This document shows, one piece after another, positions 55,360 to 63,694 of a stretch of DNA of 64,000 nucleotides. Source of the DNA: Neptuniibacter halophilus (GTDB lineage Bacteria; Pseudomonadota; Gammaproteobacteria; Pseudomonadales; Balneatricaceae); assembly GCF_030295765.1 (NCBI RefSeq), contig NZ_AP027292.1:124001-188000 (forward strand), given 5' to 3'. The stretch's first letter is position 1. Each line of letters opens with the position of its first letter. The translations under genes and the position numbers were made by a program. Below the pieces are notes generated by a model that saw only the letters and a list, made by a program, of their open reading frames with translations, was not told the origin of the DNA and made no database searches.

Positions 55360-56580
55360 TCAGATCTGTTCCCTACGCGCCAGTGCGGGCAACGGCCCTT
55401 CCAGCCCCATCGCAAACTGCATGACTTTGTTTTTTGCCGGGGTGACTTTTTCTGCCAGCCCCAGACCAATATTCCGCAGTAGCTTTAATGGCGTGTTCTG
55501 ATTGCTGAACACCCGGTAGAACGCGTCCATGGTTTGCATCATCAGCAGATTATGCTGACGACGTTGTTTCTCATAATCACGCAGCACTTCCAGCTCAGTG
55601 ATATCCTCACCGGTACGTGCCGCCTGCAGTAAAACCTCAGCCAGCGCGGCAGCATCCAACAGACCAATATTCACGCCCTGACCTGCCAGCGGGTGAATCA
55701 TATGCGCTGCATCACCGGCTAAAGCCAGACCTTCGAGCACATATTCCTGAGCATGCTGCCTGCGCAGCGGGAAGTAGCCACGCTGCAGTAGCTGATCGAT
55801 TTCACCCAGCGCAGCCGGGAAGGTAGCGTTCAGCTCCTGCATGAACTGATGATCGTCCAGCGTCATCAAACGCTTCACCTGATCCGGGGTGTTGTACCAG
55901 ACCAGTGACGCGTTCTGACCACACAGGGGCAAAAATGCCAGCGGGCCGGTCGGGGTAAACTGCTGCCAGGTAATATCCTGCTGCGGGTAAGCGGTCGTTA
56001 CCGAGGCGACCAGCGCAAACTGATCGTAATCCCATTTGGTCACACCGATACCGGCAGCCTGACGTACCCTGGATTCACCACCATCAGCCGCAATCAACAA
56101 GCGGCCGATCAGTTCACGGTCATCACTCAGACGAATCAGGCTGGAGCCCGGGGAATAATCGATCTCTTCGATACTGACCGGACAGATCAGATCGATATTG
56201 CTGAATGCTTTGAGGCGTTCCAGCAACGCCAGTTGAATCACCCGGTTTTCAACGATATGCCCCAGATGATCATGGCCGATATGGTCAGAATTAAACTCGG
56301 TGGCGGCCCGCTCTTCGCTAAGTTCCCAAACCTTCATTCTGCGGTAGGGACAACTGCGTCGGGAAGTGATTCCCTCCCAGGCGCCAACCATGCGCAGGAT
56401 ATTTTCTGATGCCTGGCTCAGGGCGGAAACCCGTAAATCGTTCGGTTGGGAGGACTCAAACTCCTCTGGGTAGACGCTTTCTAACAGCGCAATCCGCAGA
56501 TCAGTATCGCCCAGCGCTGCCGCAATGGTGGCCCCCACCATACCGCCGCCGACGATCACAATATCATAAGGAGTGTTCAT
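55360..56580 (-). CDS. UbiH/UbiF/COQ6-family FAD-dependent hydroxylase (UbiF-like)
   Basis: A 406-residue flavin monooxygenase. The FAD-binding GGGMVGATIAAAL lies at the N-terminus, and the family signature DLRVSALSQASENILRMVGA with PYRRMKVWE is closest to UbiF. The second FAD motif is LALAGDAAHMIHPLAGQG, followed by VNIGLLDAAAL. It is expected to add a hydroxyl to the ring in ubiquinone synthesis. Which ring position it acts on cannot be told here. It is divergent from dbpA. Confidence 0.88.
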   Translation of the reverse strand: MNTPYDIVIVGGGMVGATIAAALGDTDLRIALLESVYPEEFESSQPNDLRVSALSQASENILRMVGAWEGITSRRSCPYRRMKVWELSEERAATEFNSDHIGHDHLGHIVENRVIQLALLERLKAFSNIDLICPVSIEEIDYSPGSSLIRLSDDRELIGRLLIAADGGESRVRQAAGIGVTKWDYDQFALVASVTTAYPQQDITWQQFTPTGPLAFLPLCGQNASLVWYNTPDQVKRLMTLDDHQFMQELNATFPAALGEIDQLLQRGYFPLRRQHAQEYVLEGLALAGDAAHMIHPLAGQGVNIGLLDAAALAEVLLQAARTGEDITELEVLRDYEKQRRQHNLLMMQTMDAFYRVFSNQNTPLKLLRNIGLGLAEKVTPAKNKVMQFAMGLEGPLPALARREQI

Positions 56581-56697
56581 CTCAATCCACCTTTCCTGAC
56601 CGGTAAAACAAGGCTCGCAGTATACGCAAAAAAGCCGCTAAATACCTGCAAAGATCCGCTATAATGCCCAGCCAATCATTCCAACGATGAGCATTCC

Positions 56698-58074
56698 GTG
56701 TCCAGTTCCAGTTTTTCCAGCCTTGCCCTGCCAGACTCCATGCTAAGTAACCTGAAACAGATCGGTTATCAGGAGATGACACCCATTCAGCAACAGGCGA
56801 TCCCTGAAGTGCTGGGTGGACGTGATCTGATTGCTAAAGCCAAAACCGGCAGCGGGAAAACCGCAGCCTTTGGTATTGGTCTGTTACTCAAGCTGAAGCA
56901 GCGTAATTTCGCCACGCAGGCACTGGTGTTATGCCCGACGCGTGAACTGGCCACTCAGGTCGCCAACGAGCTACGGAAACTGGCCCGTTTTACCGAGAAC
57001 CTGAAAATACTGACCATCTGCGGCGGCATGCCCATCGGCCCGCAAATCGGCTCTTTAGAACATGGCGCTCATGTGATTGTCGGCACACCGGGACGGATCA
57101 AGGACCACCTGCGAAAAGGCACCATGAAACTGGATCAGGCCAGCACCGTGGTGCTGGACGAAGCTGACCGCATGCTGGATATGGGTTTTGCCGATGAGAT
57201 CCGCAACATCATCGGCCACTGCCCTGAGCAACGACAGACTCTGTTGTTTTCCGCAACTTACCCCAGCTCCATCAAGCAACTCAGCGCTGATATTCTCAAC
57301 CAGCCGGTCACTGTCGAGGTAGAAACACAACACACACCGGGCCAGATCGAACAACTGTTCTTTGAGTTTGATAAGGAAGATAAACTGGCAGGGCTGGGCC
57401 AGTTGCTGCAGCAGTATCAACCCAGTCATGCGGTGATCTTCTGCAATATGAAGCAGACCTGCACTGAGGTACAAAGTTTCCTCCGCTCTCAGGGCTACAG
57501 TGCCATGGCCATCCACGGTGATCTGGACCAGCGTGACCGGGATCAGATTCTGGTGCAGTTTGCCAACCGGAGCTGCAACTTCCTGATTGCCACCGACGTA
57601 GCGGCTCGCGGACTGGACATTGATGACCTGCCCTGTGTGATCAACTACGACCTGACCCGCGATGCGGAGGTGCATACTCACCGGATCGGTCGCACCGGCC
57701 GGGCCGGTAAGCAGGGCCTTGCCCTTAACCTCTACCAGCCATCAGAGGCGTACAAGGTCACTGCGATCGAACGCTCCCTGAACTGTGAGTTTCCGGTCAG
57801 CCAGTTACCTGCCGACCTGCCTCACTACGAACCACCCCGACCGGCGATGGTGACCCTGTCGATTGCCGGCGGCAAGAAAAACAAGGTACGGCCCGGCGAT
57901 ATTCTCGGTGCACTCACCGGAGATGCAGGCCTGAAAGGGGATCAGGTAGGCAAAATTAACGTCTTCGATTTTTTTACCTATGTCGCAGTGATTCGTAAAG
58001 AAGCCCGCAAGGCAGAAGACCGCCTTGCCAAGGGCAAAATCAAAGGCCGCAAGTTTAAGGTGCGCCGCGTTTAG
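56698..58074 (+). CDS. dbpA: ATP-dependent RNA helicase DbpA
   Basis: A 458-residue DEAD-box helicase: Q motif MTPIQQQAIP, Walker A AKTGSGKT at 48-55, DEAD at 153-156, SAT in LLFSATYPSS and motif VI HRIGRTGRAG. The C-terminal 70 residues (KNKVRPGDILGALTGDAGLK; VFDFFTYVAVIRKEA) form the DbpA RNA-binding domain that recognises a 23S rRNA hairpin. The start is GTG 56698. TATAAT at 56660-56665 is a candidate -10. The last 20 bases overlap the convergent glycosyltransferase remnant. Confidence 0.95.
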   Translation: MSSSSFSSLALPDSMLSNLKQIGYQEMTPIQQQAIPEVLGGRDLIAKAKTGSGKTAAFGIGLLLKLKQRNFATQALVLCPTRELATQVANELRKLARFTENLKILTICGGMPIGPQIGSLEHGAHVIVGTPGRIKDHLRKGTMKLDQASTVVLDEADRMLDMGFADEIRNIIGHCPEQRQTLLFSATYPSSIKQLSADILNQPVTVEVETQHTPGQIEQLFFEFDKEDKLAGLGQLLQQYQPSHAVIFCNMKQTCTEVQSFLRSQGYSAMAIHGDLDQRDRDQILVQFANRSCNFLIATDVAARGLDIDDLPCVINYDLTRDAEVHTHRIGRTGRAGKQGLALNLYQPSEAYKVTAIERSLNCEFPVSQLPADLPHYEPPRPAMVTLSIAGGKKNKVRPGDILGALTGDAGLKGDQVGKINVFDFFTYVAVIRKEARKAEDRLAKGKIKGRKFKVRRV

Positions 58075-58572
58075 CCACGCGCTCAATCTGCTGCCGGTAG
58101 CATTCAGCCAACTGTCCCCAGCCCAGTTGGCTGACATCCACCCGGCTCTCAGCTCCGCCCTCTGCTTTCTCATTAATTCGCTGTAGCAACATCGCCGCCA
58201 TCGCTGCAGGCTCATCCTGAGCCGGATAGCGACAGGCTTCCGGAAACAACTCCTGATAGGCCAGCCGATCCGGAACGATCGGCCATGCGCCGGCGGCAGC
58301 ACCTTCCAGTACAGCAATGCCCTGATAATCATGCAGTGCCGTCGATAACACCACATCGGCCTGCTGCAATAATTTCTGATAAGCTTCGCGGGATTGCATA
58401 TAGCCCCAGTGGCCCGCCTGATCACCGAGCAGGCTATGCAATTCGCTAAAGGGCGGTGGCGTATGCCTGAACTGCTGACCAACAACATGCAGGGTGAAAT
58501 CGCGGCTCTGCTGCAACAGCATACGGATCCCCTCCAGCAGCAGTTGCGGATTCTTGTCGAACTCCCAGCGAT
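58055..58572 (-). pseudogene. 3' remnant of a tRNA-queuosine alpha-mannosyltransferase-like (DUF3524) gene
   Basis: About 172 codons of the C-terminal half of a glycosyltransferase, open up to about 58572, where homology ends abruptly. The upstream-most readable part gives NRWEFDKNPQLLLEGIRMLL, the conserved DUF3524 stretch; later come FTLHVVGQQF, DVVLSTALHDYQGIAVLEGA and IVPDRLAYQELFP, typical of the GT-B nucleotide-sugar side. The missing N-terminal half should lie at the far end of the mobile element that begins here. Naming as the queuosine mannosyltransferase family is from memory of the motif. Confidence 0.75.
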
Positions 58573-58631
58573 TAGTTACACATGGTCATCCAACACCCTA
58601 TAGGACTTTTAAGTAATTACGGGGATAGACC
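58560..58631 (+). other. Probable attachment junction (attL) of the element
   Basis: Glycosyltransferase coding sequence ends near 58572 (ATTAGTTACACATGG read rightwards) and the recombinase gene starts at 58632. Large serine recombinases recombine short sites adjacent to their own gene, so the junction should lie in this stretch. The exact crossover bases cannot be fixed without the other end. Confidence 0.5.
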
Positions 58632-60221
58632 ATGAAAGCGTACAGCTATATTCGATTCAGCAGCGCCCAGCAATCCAAAGGGACCAGCTTAGAAAGACAA
58701 AGCCAACAAGCATTTGAATACGCACAAGCCCACGGTTGGGATTTAGATACACAAGCGACTTTCCAAGACCTAGGAGTCTCAGCGTTCCGGGGGAGTCATG
58801 ACGGTGGAGCGTTCGGTAAATTCCTCAGAGCAGTGCAGGAAGGACTGATAGAAACACCTTGCGCCCTCATCGTTGAGTCCATTGACCGCTTAGGCCGCGA
58901 TGAACTGGGCAAGGCTCAGACTCGATTCCAATCACTTCTGACCAGCGGTGTGACTGTAGTCACTCTCTCTGATAACCAAGTGTATACCCCTGAGAGTGCT
59001 AATGACTTGGGTCGCATTATGATCTGCCTAGTCAACATGCACCGGGCGCATGAAGAGTCTCAGGTCAAATCCAACCGCAGTGCTTATGCGTGGGACAAAT
59101 GCCGTGAAGGAGACATAGCAAAGATGGGCGGTATCGTCCCCGGCTGGTTGAAACGGACAGCAGACCGTAAAGGCTTTGAGTTAATCCCAGAGCGTGTAGA
59201 GGTTGTTCAGCGTATCTTTCATTTGGCTGCTACGGGGTTTGGTTCAATGGCTATCGCCCGCAAGCTTAATGAAGAAGGGGTTAAGTCTTTCACAGGTCAG
59301 CAATGGTCTGCCGGTTGTCTATCGAAGATGCTGACCAGACGTACAGTGCTAGGTGAGTGGCAACCAAGGAAGTCACACATTGTTGAAGGTAAGAAGCGCT
59401 TTATACCTCACGGTGAACCACTGACCATCTACCCAGGGATCATTGACCAAGCGACATGGGCAAAGGTTCAAGCTGACAGAAGAGGCAGGAACCGAGGGGG
59501 GCTTAAAGGCAGTGAAGGTAAAGCCAAGTTTGGCACATCAATCTTCACCCGCCTTCTCTACTGTGCCTGTGGCTCACCGATGAGGTACACCAAGAACAAG
59601 GGGAAGCAAGCCTACCTACACTGCCGCCGCAATACTGAATATGGGCACGATTGCGGACACGACACTAGATTCCTCAACTATAAAAAAACTGTAGGTTCTC
59701 TCCTTGTTGGGCTTCAGCATCTTGATTGGGCTTCGGTCTTCCCGGAGATTCAGAGCGAGCAGAGTCAGGCACTATGCAAGCTGACTGATGAGATCGAAGT
59801 ACTACAGATGCGCCAAGGTGAGTTAGAGAAGCGTCAGGCTAAACTACTGGAGGCAATTGAGGAAGACAGTTCCATCCCAGTCTTACTCAGCCGACTCAAG
59901 GAGATCGATCTGGAATTGGATAATGTACAAAGGGAGTTAGGGGTAAAACTCCCTAAGCGAGAACTGCTAGACAAAGCGCAAGGTGAATTAGAAGAGACAC
60001 GTGAGGCTTTCTCTAAGCTGCCGGAGCTACTGAAGGAAACTGACGGTGTATGCGTTGTCAGCAAGTTTCTACGTGATCGCTTCAAGGCTATTACTGTCGA
60101 TTGGGAAACTGACACCCTTGTATGCCACAGAGCAGACAGTGAGGTCTCTACTGGTATCTGGTTACATGCAGATAAGGCAGCAGAGGACTTCGGTGGTAAG
60201 CCTTTAGCAGACGCTATGTGA
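58632..60221 (+). CDS. Large serine recombinase (integrase)
   Basis: A 529-residue large serine recombinase. N-terminal resolvase domain (about 1-150) with YSYIRFSSAQQSKGTSLERQ, S10 being the likely nucleophile, and VESIDRLGRDELGKA. A recombinase domain follows (about 165-290, LAATGFGSMAIARKLNEEGV), then a zinc ribbon (about 310-350: YCACGSPMRY and HCRRNTEYGHDCGH) and a coiled coil (about 380-470). This is the full set for integrases of phages and mobile islands. It acts at the junction 60 bases upstream. Confidence 0.92.
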   Translation: MKAYSYIRFSSAQQSKGTSLERQSQQAFEYAQAHGWDLDTQATFQDLGVSAFRGSHDGGAFGKFLRAVQEGLIETPCALIVESIDRLGRDELGKAQTRFQSLLTSGVTVVTLSDNQVYTPESANDLGRIMICLVNMHRAHEESQVKSNRSAYAWDKCREGDIAKMGGIVPGWLKRTADRKGFELIPERVEVVQRIFHLAATGFGSMAIARKLNEEGVKSFTGQQWSAGCLSKMLTRRTVLGEWQPRKSHIVEGKKRFIPHGEPLTIYPGIIDQATWAKVQADRRGRNRGGLKGSEGKAKFGTSIFTRLLYCACGSPMRYTKNKGKQAYLHCRRNTEYGHDCGHDTRFLNYKKTVGSLLVGLQHLDWASVFPEIQSEQSQALCKLTDEIEVLQMRQGELEKRQAKLLEAIEEDSSIPVLLSRLKEIDLELDNVQRELGVKLPKRELLDKAQGELEETREAFSKLPELLKETDGVCVVSKFLRDRFKAITVDWETDTLVCHRADSEVSTGIWLHADKAAEDFGGKPLADAM

Positions 60222-60230
60222 TGCTGAGTG

Positions 60231-60266
60231 GGGCCACTTGTTAACTACAGGTGGCCCTATTGTTTT
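60231..60266 (+). terminator. Terminator-like hairpin after the integrase
   Basis: GGGCCACTTG pairs with CAGGTGGCCC (one G-T pair) across TTAACTA and is followed by TATTGTTTTCG; ten bases after the integrase stop codon. Confidence 0.65.
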
Positions 60267-60336
60267 CGCCAGATAAACGATCAAGAACACTTACCCAAAT
60301 GGTAGCCACGATAATACATAGGACCAAGGAAAGTTA

Positions 60337-61092
60337 TCATTGCTCTTTAAACTGGTCAGACGGTAAACCATAGATTTGATTATATAGATCGCTCAGAATG
60401 AAACGTGCAGCAGTAATAGTCATCATACAGAAACCGTGAACATCATTTCGACTCATAGTTATTTCAGGGACGTTAAATAAGAAGTCCTTTACAGCAATCA
60501 CATTACCACCGGCTACGTTAGTCCACCCCTCAGCGCCAACAGGACTATGCGGTTGAGAAAAATCAACAGAGCCGTTGTCATTCACTTTATACATTGGGGA
60601 TACTGTAACCACTGCCCCACCGGGAAATTCAATTCTGGATTTTGCTTCACGCTTTCCCACAACCTCTGTAACCCGATCATGCTTTTTTGAATTTACGAGT
60701 TCATTAACGGCTTTCATGTCTCCATAGCTACAGATGGTGCCTGGAATAGTGTCACCAGATACGATTTTATTAGCTACGGATTGCAATACGGCGTATACAT
60801 GTCCATGTCCTTCACTGAGAGGGTACAACGGTTTCCCCCTAGATAAAGTATCAGGATGAAACGGGAAATAAACATTGCTACGTGCGTCAGGGAGAAAATC
60901 AGATTTAATGTCAGCAATGAAGTAGTCAAAGCACTCTCTAACTGCACCTAGGATTGACCCTGCTTTCTGTGAAATATGTTTAACTTGTCCATCTGTTTTT
61001 TGCGCTTCGGAGATAAGCACAGCCAGTGCTCGATTCTCATCGAAAGCAAATTCGATGTTAGCGCTGATATAAGGAACTCGTGAAGCAGACAT
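60337..61092 (-). CDS. Hypothetical protein carried by the element
   Basis: A 251-residue soluble protein, no signal or membrane segment. I recognise no family. Visible features are a helical N-terminal region (ALAVLISEAQKTDGQVKHIS) and a beta-rich centre with VVTVSPMYKVNDNGSV and PVGAEGWTNVAGGNVIAVKD. It is read in the same direction as, and 134 bases downstream of, the putative abortive infection gene, so the two may form a leftward unit. Defence partner and cargo of unknown role are both possible. Confidence 0.6.
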   Translation of the reverse strand: MSASRVPYISANIEFAFDENRALAVLISEAQKTDGQVKHISQKAGSILGAVRECFDYFIADIKSDFLPDARSNVYFPFHPDTLSRGKPLYPLSEGHGHVYAVLQSVANKIVSGDTIPGTICSYGDMKAVNELVNSKKHDRVTEVVGKREAKSRIEFPGGAVVTVSPMYKVNDNGSVDFSQPHSPVGAEGWTNVAGGNVIAVKDFLFNVPEITMSRNDVHGFCMMTITAARFILSDLYNQIYGLPSDQFKEQ

Positions 61093-61225
61093 ATCAAAAC
61101 TCCCTTTGATTAAGTTGAAAAAAGTATCTGAGGTTCAGACTATTCTGTCCAGTTGCATTCTGACAGGATCGGGACAGGATAAGTACACCCCCTTGTGTGC
61201 GAGCTTTTATCAGCTCTCTGAATTA

Positions 61226-62029
61226 TTAAGCTGTATAGTTTTCTTGCTTTACTCCCCCTTCCCAAAGCCCCGAGTAAAACGGCTTTAACTCTCCGATAAC
61301 TGCAATTTGGTGCTGGCTCAAATTGGGCAAAGTATTTTCAGCAATCCATCCCATTGGCTCTTTTACTAACCAAGAAACTGACTCAATCATCGGATTATTC
61401 GGTGATAGCTCATGCATTCTCTCTAGTAATTTTTTGTGAACCGTTAGCAATGTCATAACCTCAGACAAGGCGGGTATCAAATCTGATCCGAACTCCTTAG
61501 GGTCAATACCGAAACCAGGAGCGGTCATATCGTGCAAAGAATAGTATTTAGATACCATCGATCCATCCTTAGCCGGGTGGTTGATAGGTATATCAGTCGG
61601 CTTGTTCCAGCTACGATTTACTAGCTCGGTAGTTTTAAGTAATGCATCTACAGTGGATTGGAGTTCAGCTTGTTTTACTGCAAGATAATTTTGCGTTTTG
61701 AACTCCTCAGCCTGGTACTCATTTGCTTTCCTGGTCATCTCAATTTCCTTTCGAGTCTCAGCGAGTTCTTCTTCAGTTAATTTCAATACCTTTTGGTTTT
61801 GCAAAATAGTAAAGATCAATGCCATAAAGGTCATCGTACTAATAATGGGATTGGAAAGACCTCCAACAAAGTCACCAACCACACCCCAGTCATTTATCTC
61901 CTGCGGCATCGTTTCGTGATTGCTGTAGAAAAACCACATGAATAGACCTAGTGGTGTAAAAAAGCACAAGACCCACATAAGAAGAAATCCATTTGCTATG
62001 CTGTTGTATCGCTTATCAAAGTCGCTCAT
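61226..62029 (-). CDS. Putative phage abortive infection membrane protein (putAbiC-like)
   Basis: A 267-residue protein with two transmembrane helices (about 12-34 and 62-78), the second preceded by WGVVGDFVGGLSNPIIS at 48-64 and followed by a long coiled coil (about 80-130, LTEEELAETRKEIEMTRKAN). The GDFxGGxxNPxxS signature at the membrane edge plus coiled coil is the pattern of the putative phage abortive infection family (putAbiC). Such proteins are thought to stop growth of infected cells. The C-terminal helical domain has no known motif. Identification is by pattern. Confidence 0.65.
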   Translation of the reverse strand: MSDFDKRYNSIANGFLLMWVLCFFTPLGLFMWFFYSNHETMPQEINDWGVVGDFVGGLSNPIISTMTFMALIFTILQNQKVLKLTEEELAETRKEIEMTRKANEYQAEEFKTQNYLAVKQAELQSTVDALLKTTELVNRSWNKPTDIPINHPAKDGSMVSKYYSLHDMTAPGFGIDPKEFGSDLIPALSEVMTLLTVHKKLLERMHELSPNNPMIESVSWLVKEPMGWIAENTLPNLSQHQIAVIGELKPFYSGLWEGGVKQENYTA

Positions 62030-62485
62030 TACTACTCCATGTATACCAGATCAACTAAGAAGTAATCCTAAGGCATATAGCTAGATTCAGAAAAGCTTTA
62101 AAAAACAGAGAAAAATCCATGAGTCTATTTTCAGACTCTATAAGCATAAGTTCCCCCCTTCCCCCCTGCTTTTTTCCAAACCCAGACATACCCCAGATTA
62201 ACGATGGAAGCACCTTCAAAAAACCACAGTGAGAAGGGGTGTATATGACATAGTGTCTTACCACTGCAATTGAACCGGTGGATCGAAAGACAGTGAAAAT
62301 GTCGTAACCCAATAGGCAGATTGGCCATGAGACCTCTTCAGGGTACTCAGAATTGGGGAGGAATACCTTCTATATTCATACTGAGGAGAGATTTCAAAAT
62401 TGATCCTCGTAATGACATTGGCCAAAACTAGCTAGCCTCAGATCAATGTATTCTTGGAGTAAACCCTAGCAATACAATAAAACCT
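62030..62485. other. Non-coding AT-rich gap with C-run pair
   Basis: No supported gene. It holds two runs of six C separated by TT (62153-62166), which on the minus strand are G-runs upstream of the putAbiC-like gene, and a small GAGTCT/AGACTC hairpin at 62121-62138. The promoter of the leftward gene should lie here but no clear -35/-10 pair stands out. Confidence 0.5.
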
Positions 62486-62521
62486 TGTCTCATAAAGGTT
62501 GACTTAGCCTTATACGATACA
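62486..62521 (+). promoter_or_regulatory. Res-like subsite I of the resolvase
   Basis: An inverted repeat TGTCTCATAA...TTATACGATACA with a total span of 36 bases. Half-sites of the form TGTCTCxTATAA recur in the next subsite; this is the spacing and symmetry of a resolvase dimer binding site. Confidence 0.6.
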
Positions 62522-62525
62522 GTAA

Positions 62526-62555
62526 CGTCTCACCATCTTAGATTTATACGAGACA
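62526..62555 (+). promoter_or_regulatory. Res-like subsite II, overlapping the resolvase promoter region
   Basis: A second inverted repeat, CGTCTC...TTTATACGAGACA, 30 bases, ending one base before the AAGGA ribosome site of the resolvase gene. A resolvase bound here would both build the synaptic complex and repress its own gene. Confidence 0.6.
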
Positions 62556-62568
62556 GAAGGACAACGCT

Positions 62569-63114
62569 GTGACTACCTTTGCATACTGCCGTGTATCAAC
62601 TCTGGATCAGGACACGACCATTCAGGAAGAGGCTATACACAAAGCCTACCCTGACGCAGTAATCAGAACGGAGAAGGCTTCAGGGAAAACCACAGAAGGC
62701 CGGGAAGTCCTTGAACTGATACTGGATATGGTCAGCAAGGGAGACAAGCTGGTTGTCTGGAAGTTGGACCGTCTCGCAAGGAATATGAATGACCTCACGA
62801 ACATCGTTCAGACCCTAGAGGACAAAGGCGCATCCCTAGAGATACTTGATCAGAAGATTGACACCAGCACCGCCAGCGGCAAAGCGTTCCTTCAGATGCT
62901 TGGGGTCTTCGCTGAGTTTGAGACCAACCTGCGCAAAGAGCGTCAGATGGCTGGTATAGCCAAAGCCAAGGCTGAGGGTAAGTACCGAGGAAAGCAAGCT
63001 GTTATAGACACTGAGAAGGTCAGAGAGCTAAAAGCGAAAGGTATGGGTGCCACTGCTATCAGCCGGGAGTTGGGCATAGGTCGAGCCTCTGTGTATCGCA
63101 TCCTGAATGGGTAG
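62569..63114 (+). CDS. Small serine recombinase (resolvase/invertase family)
   Basis: A 181-residue serine resolvase starting FAYCRVSTLDQDTTIQE, with S10 as nucleophile, LVVWKLDRLARN in the catalytic domain, the E-helix segment TASGKAFLQMLGVFAEFE and a C-terminal helix-turn-helix (MGATAISRELGIGRASVYRI). GTG start with AAGGA seven bases before it. Members resolve cointegrates or multimers, or invert DNA. The tandem res-like repeats upstream favour resolution. Confidence 0.92.
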   Translation: MTTFAYCRVSTLDQDTTIQEEAIHKAYPDAVIRTEKASGKTTEGREVLELILDMVSKGDKLVVWKLDRLARNMNDLTNIVQTLEDKGASLEILDQKIDTSTASGKAFLQMLGVFAEFETNLRKERQMAGIAKAKAEGKYRGKQAVIDTEKVRELKAKGMGATAISRELGIGRASVYRILNG

Positions 63115-63694
63115 ATGTATATACATTTAATATACCACACTCTAGGAAAGAAGATGACTAGGGAAATACTATAGGTACACCTACAGTACTTAAAGCCTAC
63201 CCTGAGTTACTTAGGTACAGTGATACTCAGGGTTACTACTATGGTTATTAATTATTAATGTTATACCTATGCCAGTAGTCTTCAGTACCTTAGAGAAGAC
63301 CCAGTCCTCTTTAGGCATTGTGTCAGCCCTATTGTTTTCTCGCTGTGAAACACTCCGTGAAACGGTGAATCCCTGTATCTATCTGTCACCCTGTTGTTTT
63401 CATCAACTACACACAACAGCAATCAGAAATCTAACTACCCCTAATTCTTCAAGCAGCAAACCTTGTGTGCCGAAATACACATAGGGGAATAGGTTTAACA
63501 GCTACCCCTCCCTGTTTTCTCTGTCAGAAACCTAGCTTAGTAATGACGGAGAGGTCATAACCCACTCTAATAGCACTTAATCTCCTGTGTAAGATACAGG
63601 AGGTCTTTACACACATATATATACATATGTAGGTTAAAAACCAATAATACACACTATGTAAATAAAAGCTCTTTAATACACACATAAAGGAGTG
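63115..63694. other. Long AT-rich intergenic region
   Basis: 580 bases without a supported gene. It has several A/T runs and the short stem CCCTGAGT/ACTCAGGG (63200-63207 with 63225-63232), possibly the resolvase terminator. Short phrases like CTATTGTTTTC recur here (63330) and after the integrase (60256). It could be a regulatory or replication region, but nothing decides it. Confidence 0.4.

Noticed and set aside
57805..58488. 227-codon minus-strand frame overlapping dbpA and the glycosyltransferase remnant
   Set aside because: Different frame from the DUF3524-type reading, which has the recognisable motifs; Arg/Trp-rich composition of a shadow.
62055..62312. 85-codon minus-strand frame upstream of the putAbiC-like gene
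   Set aside because: No start signal; crosses the C-run tract and ends without any protein-like pattern.
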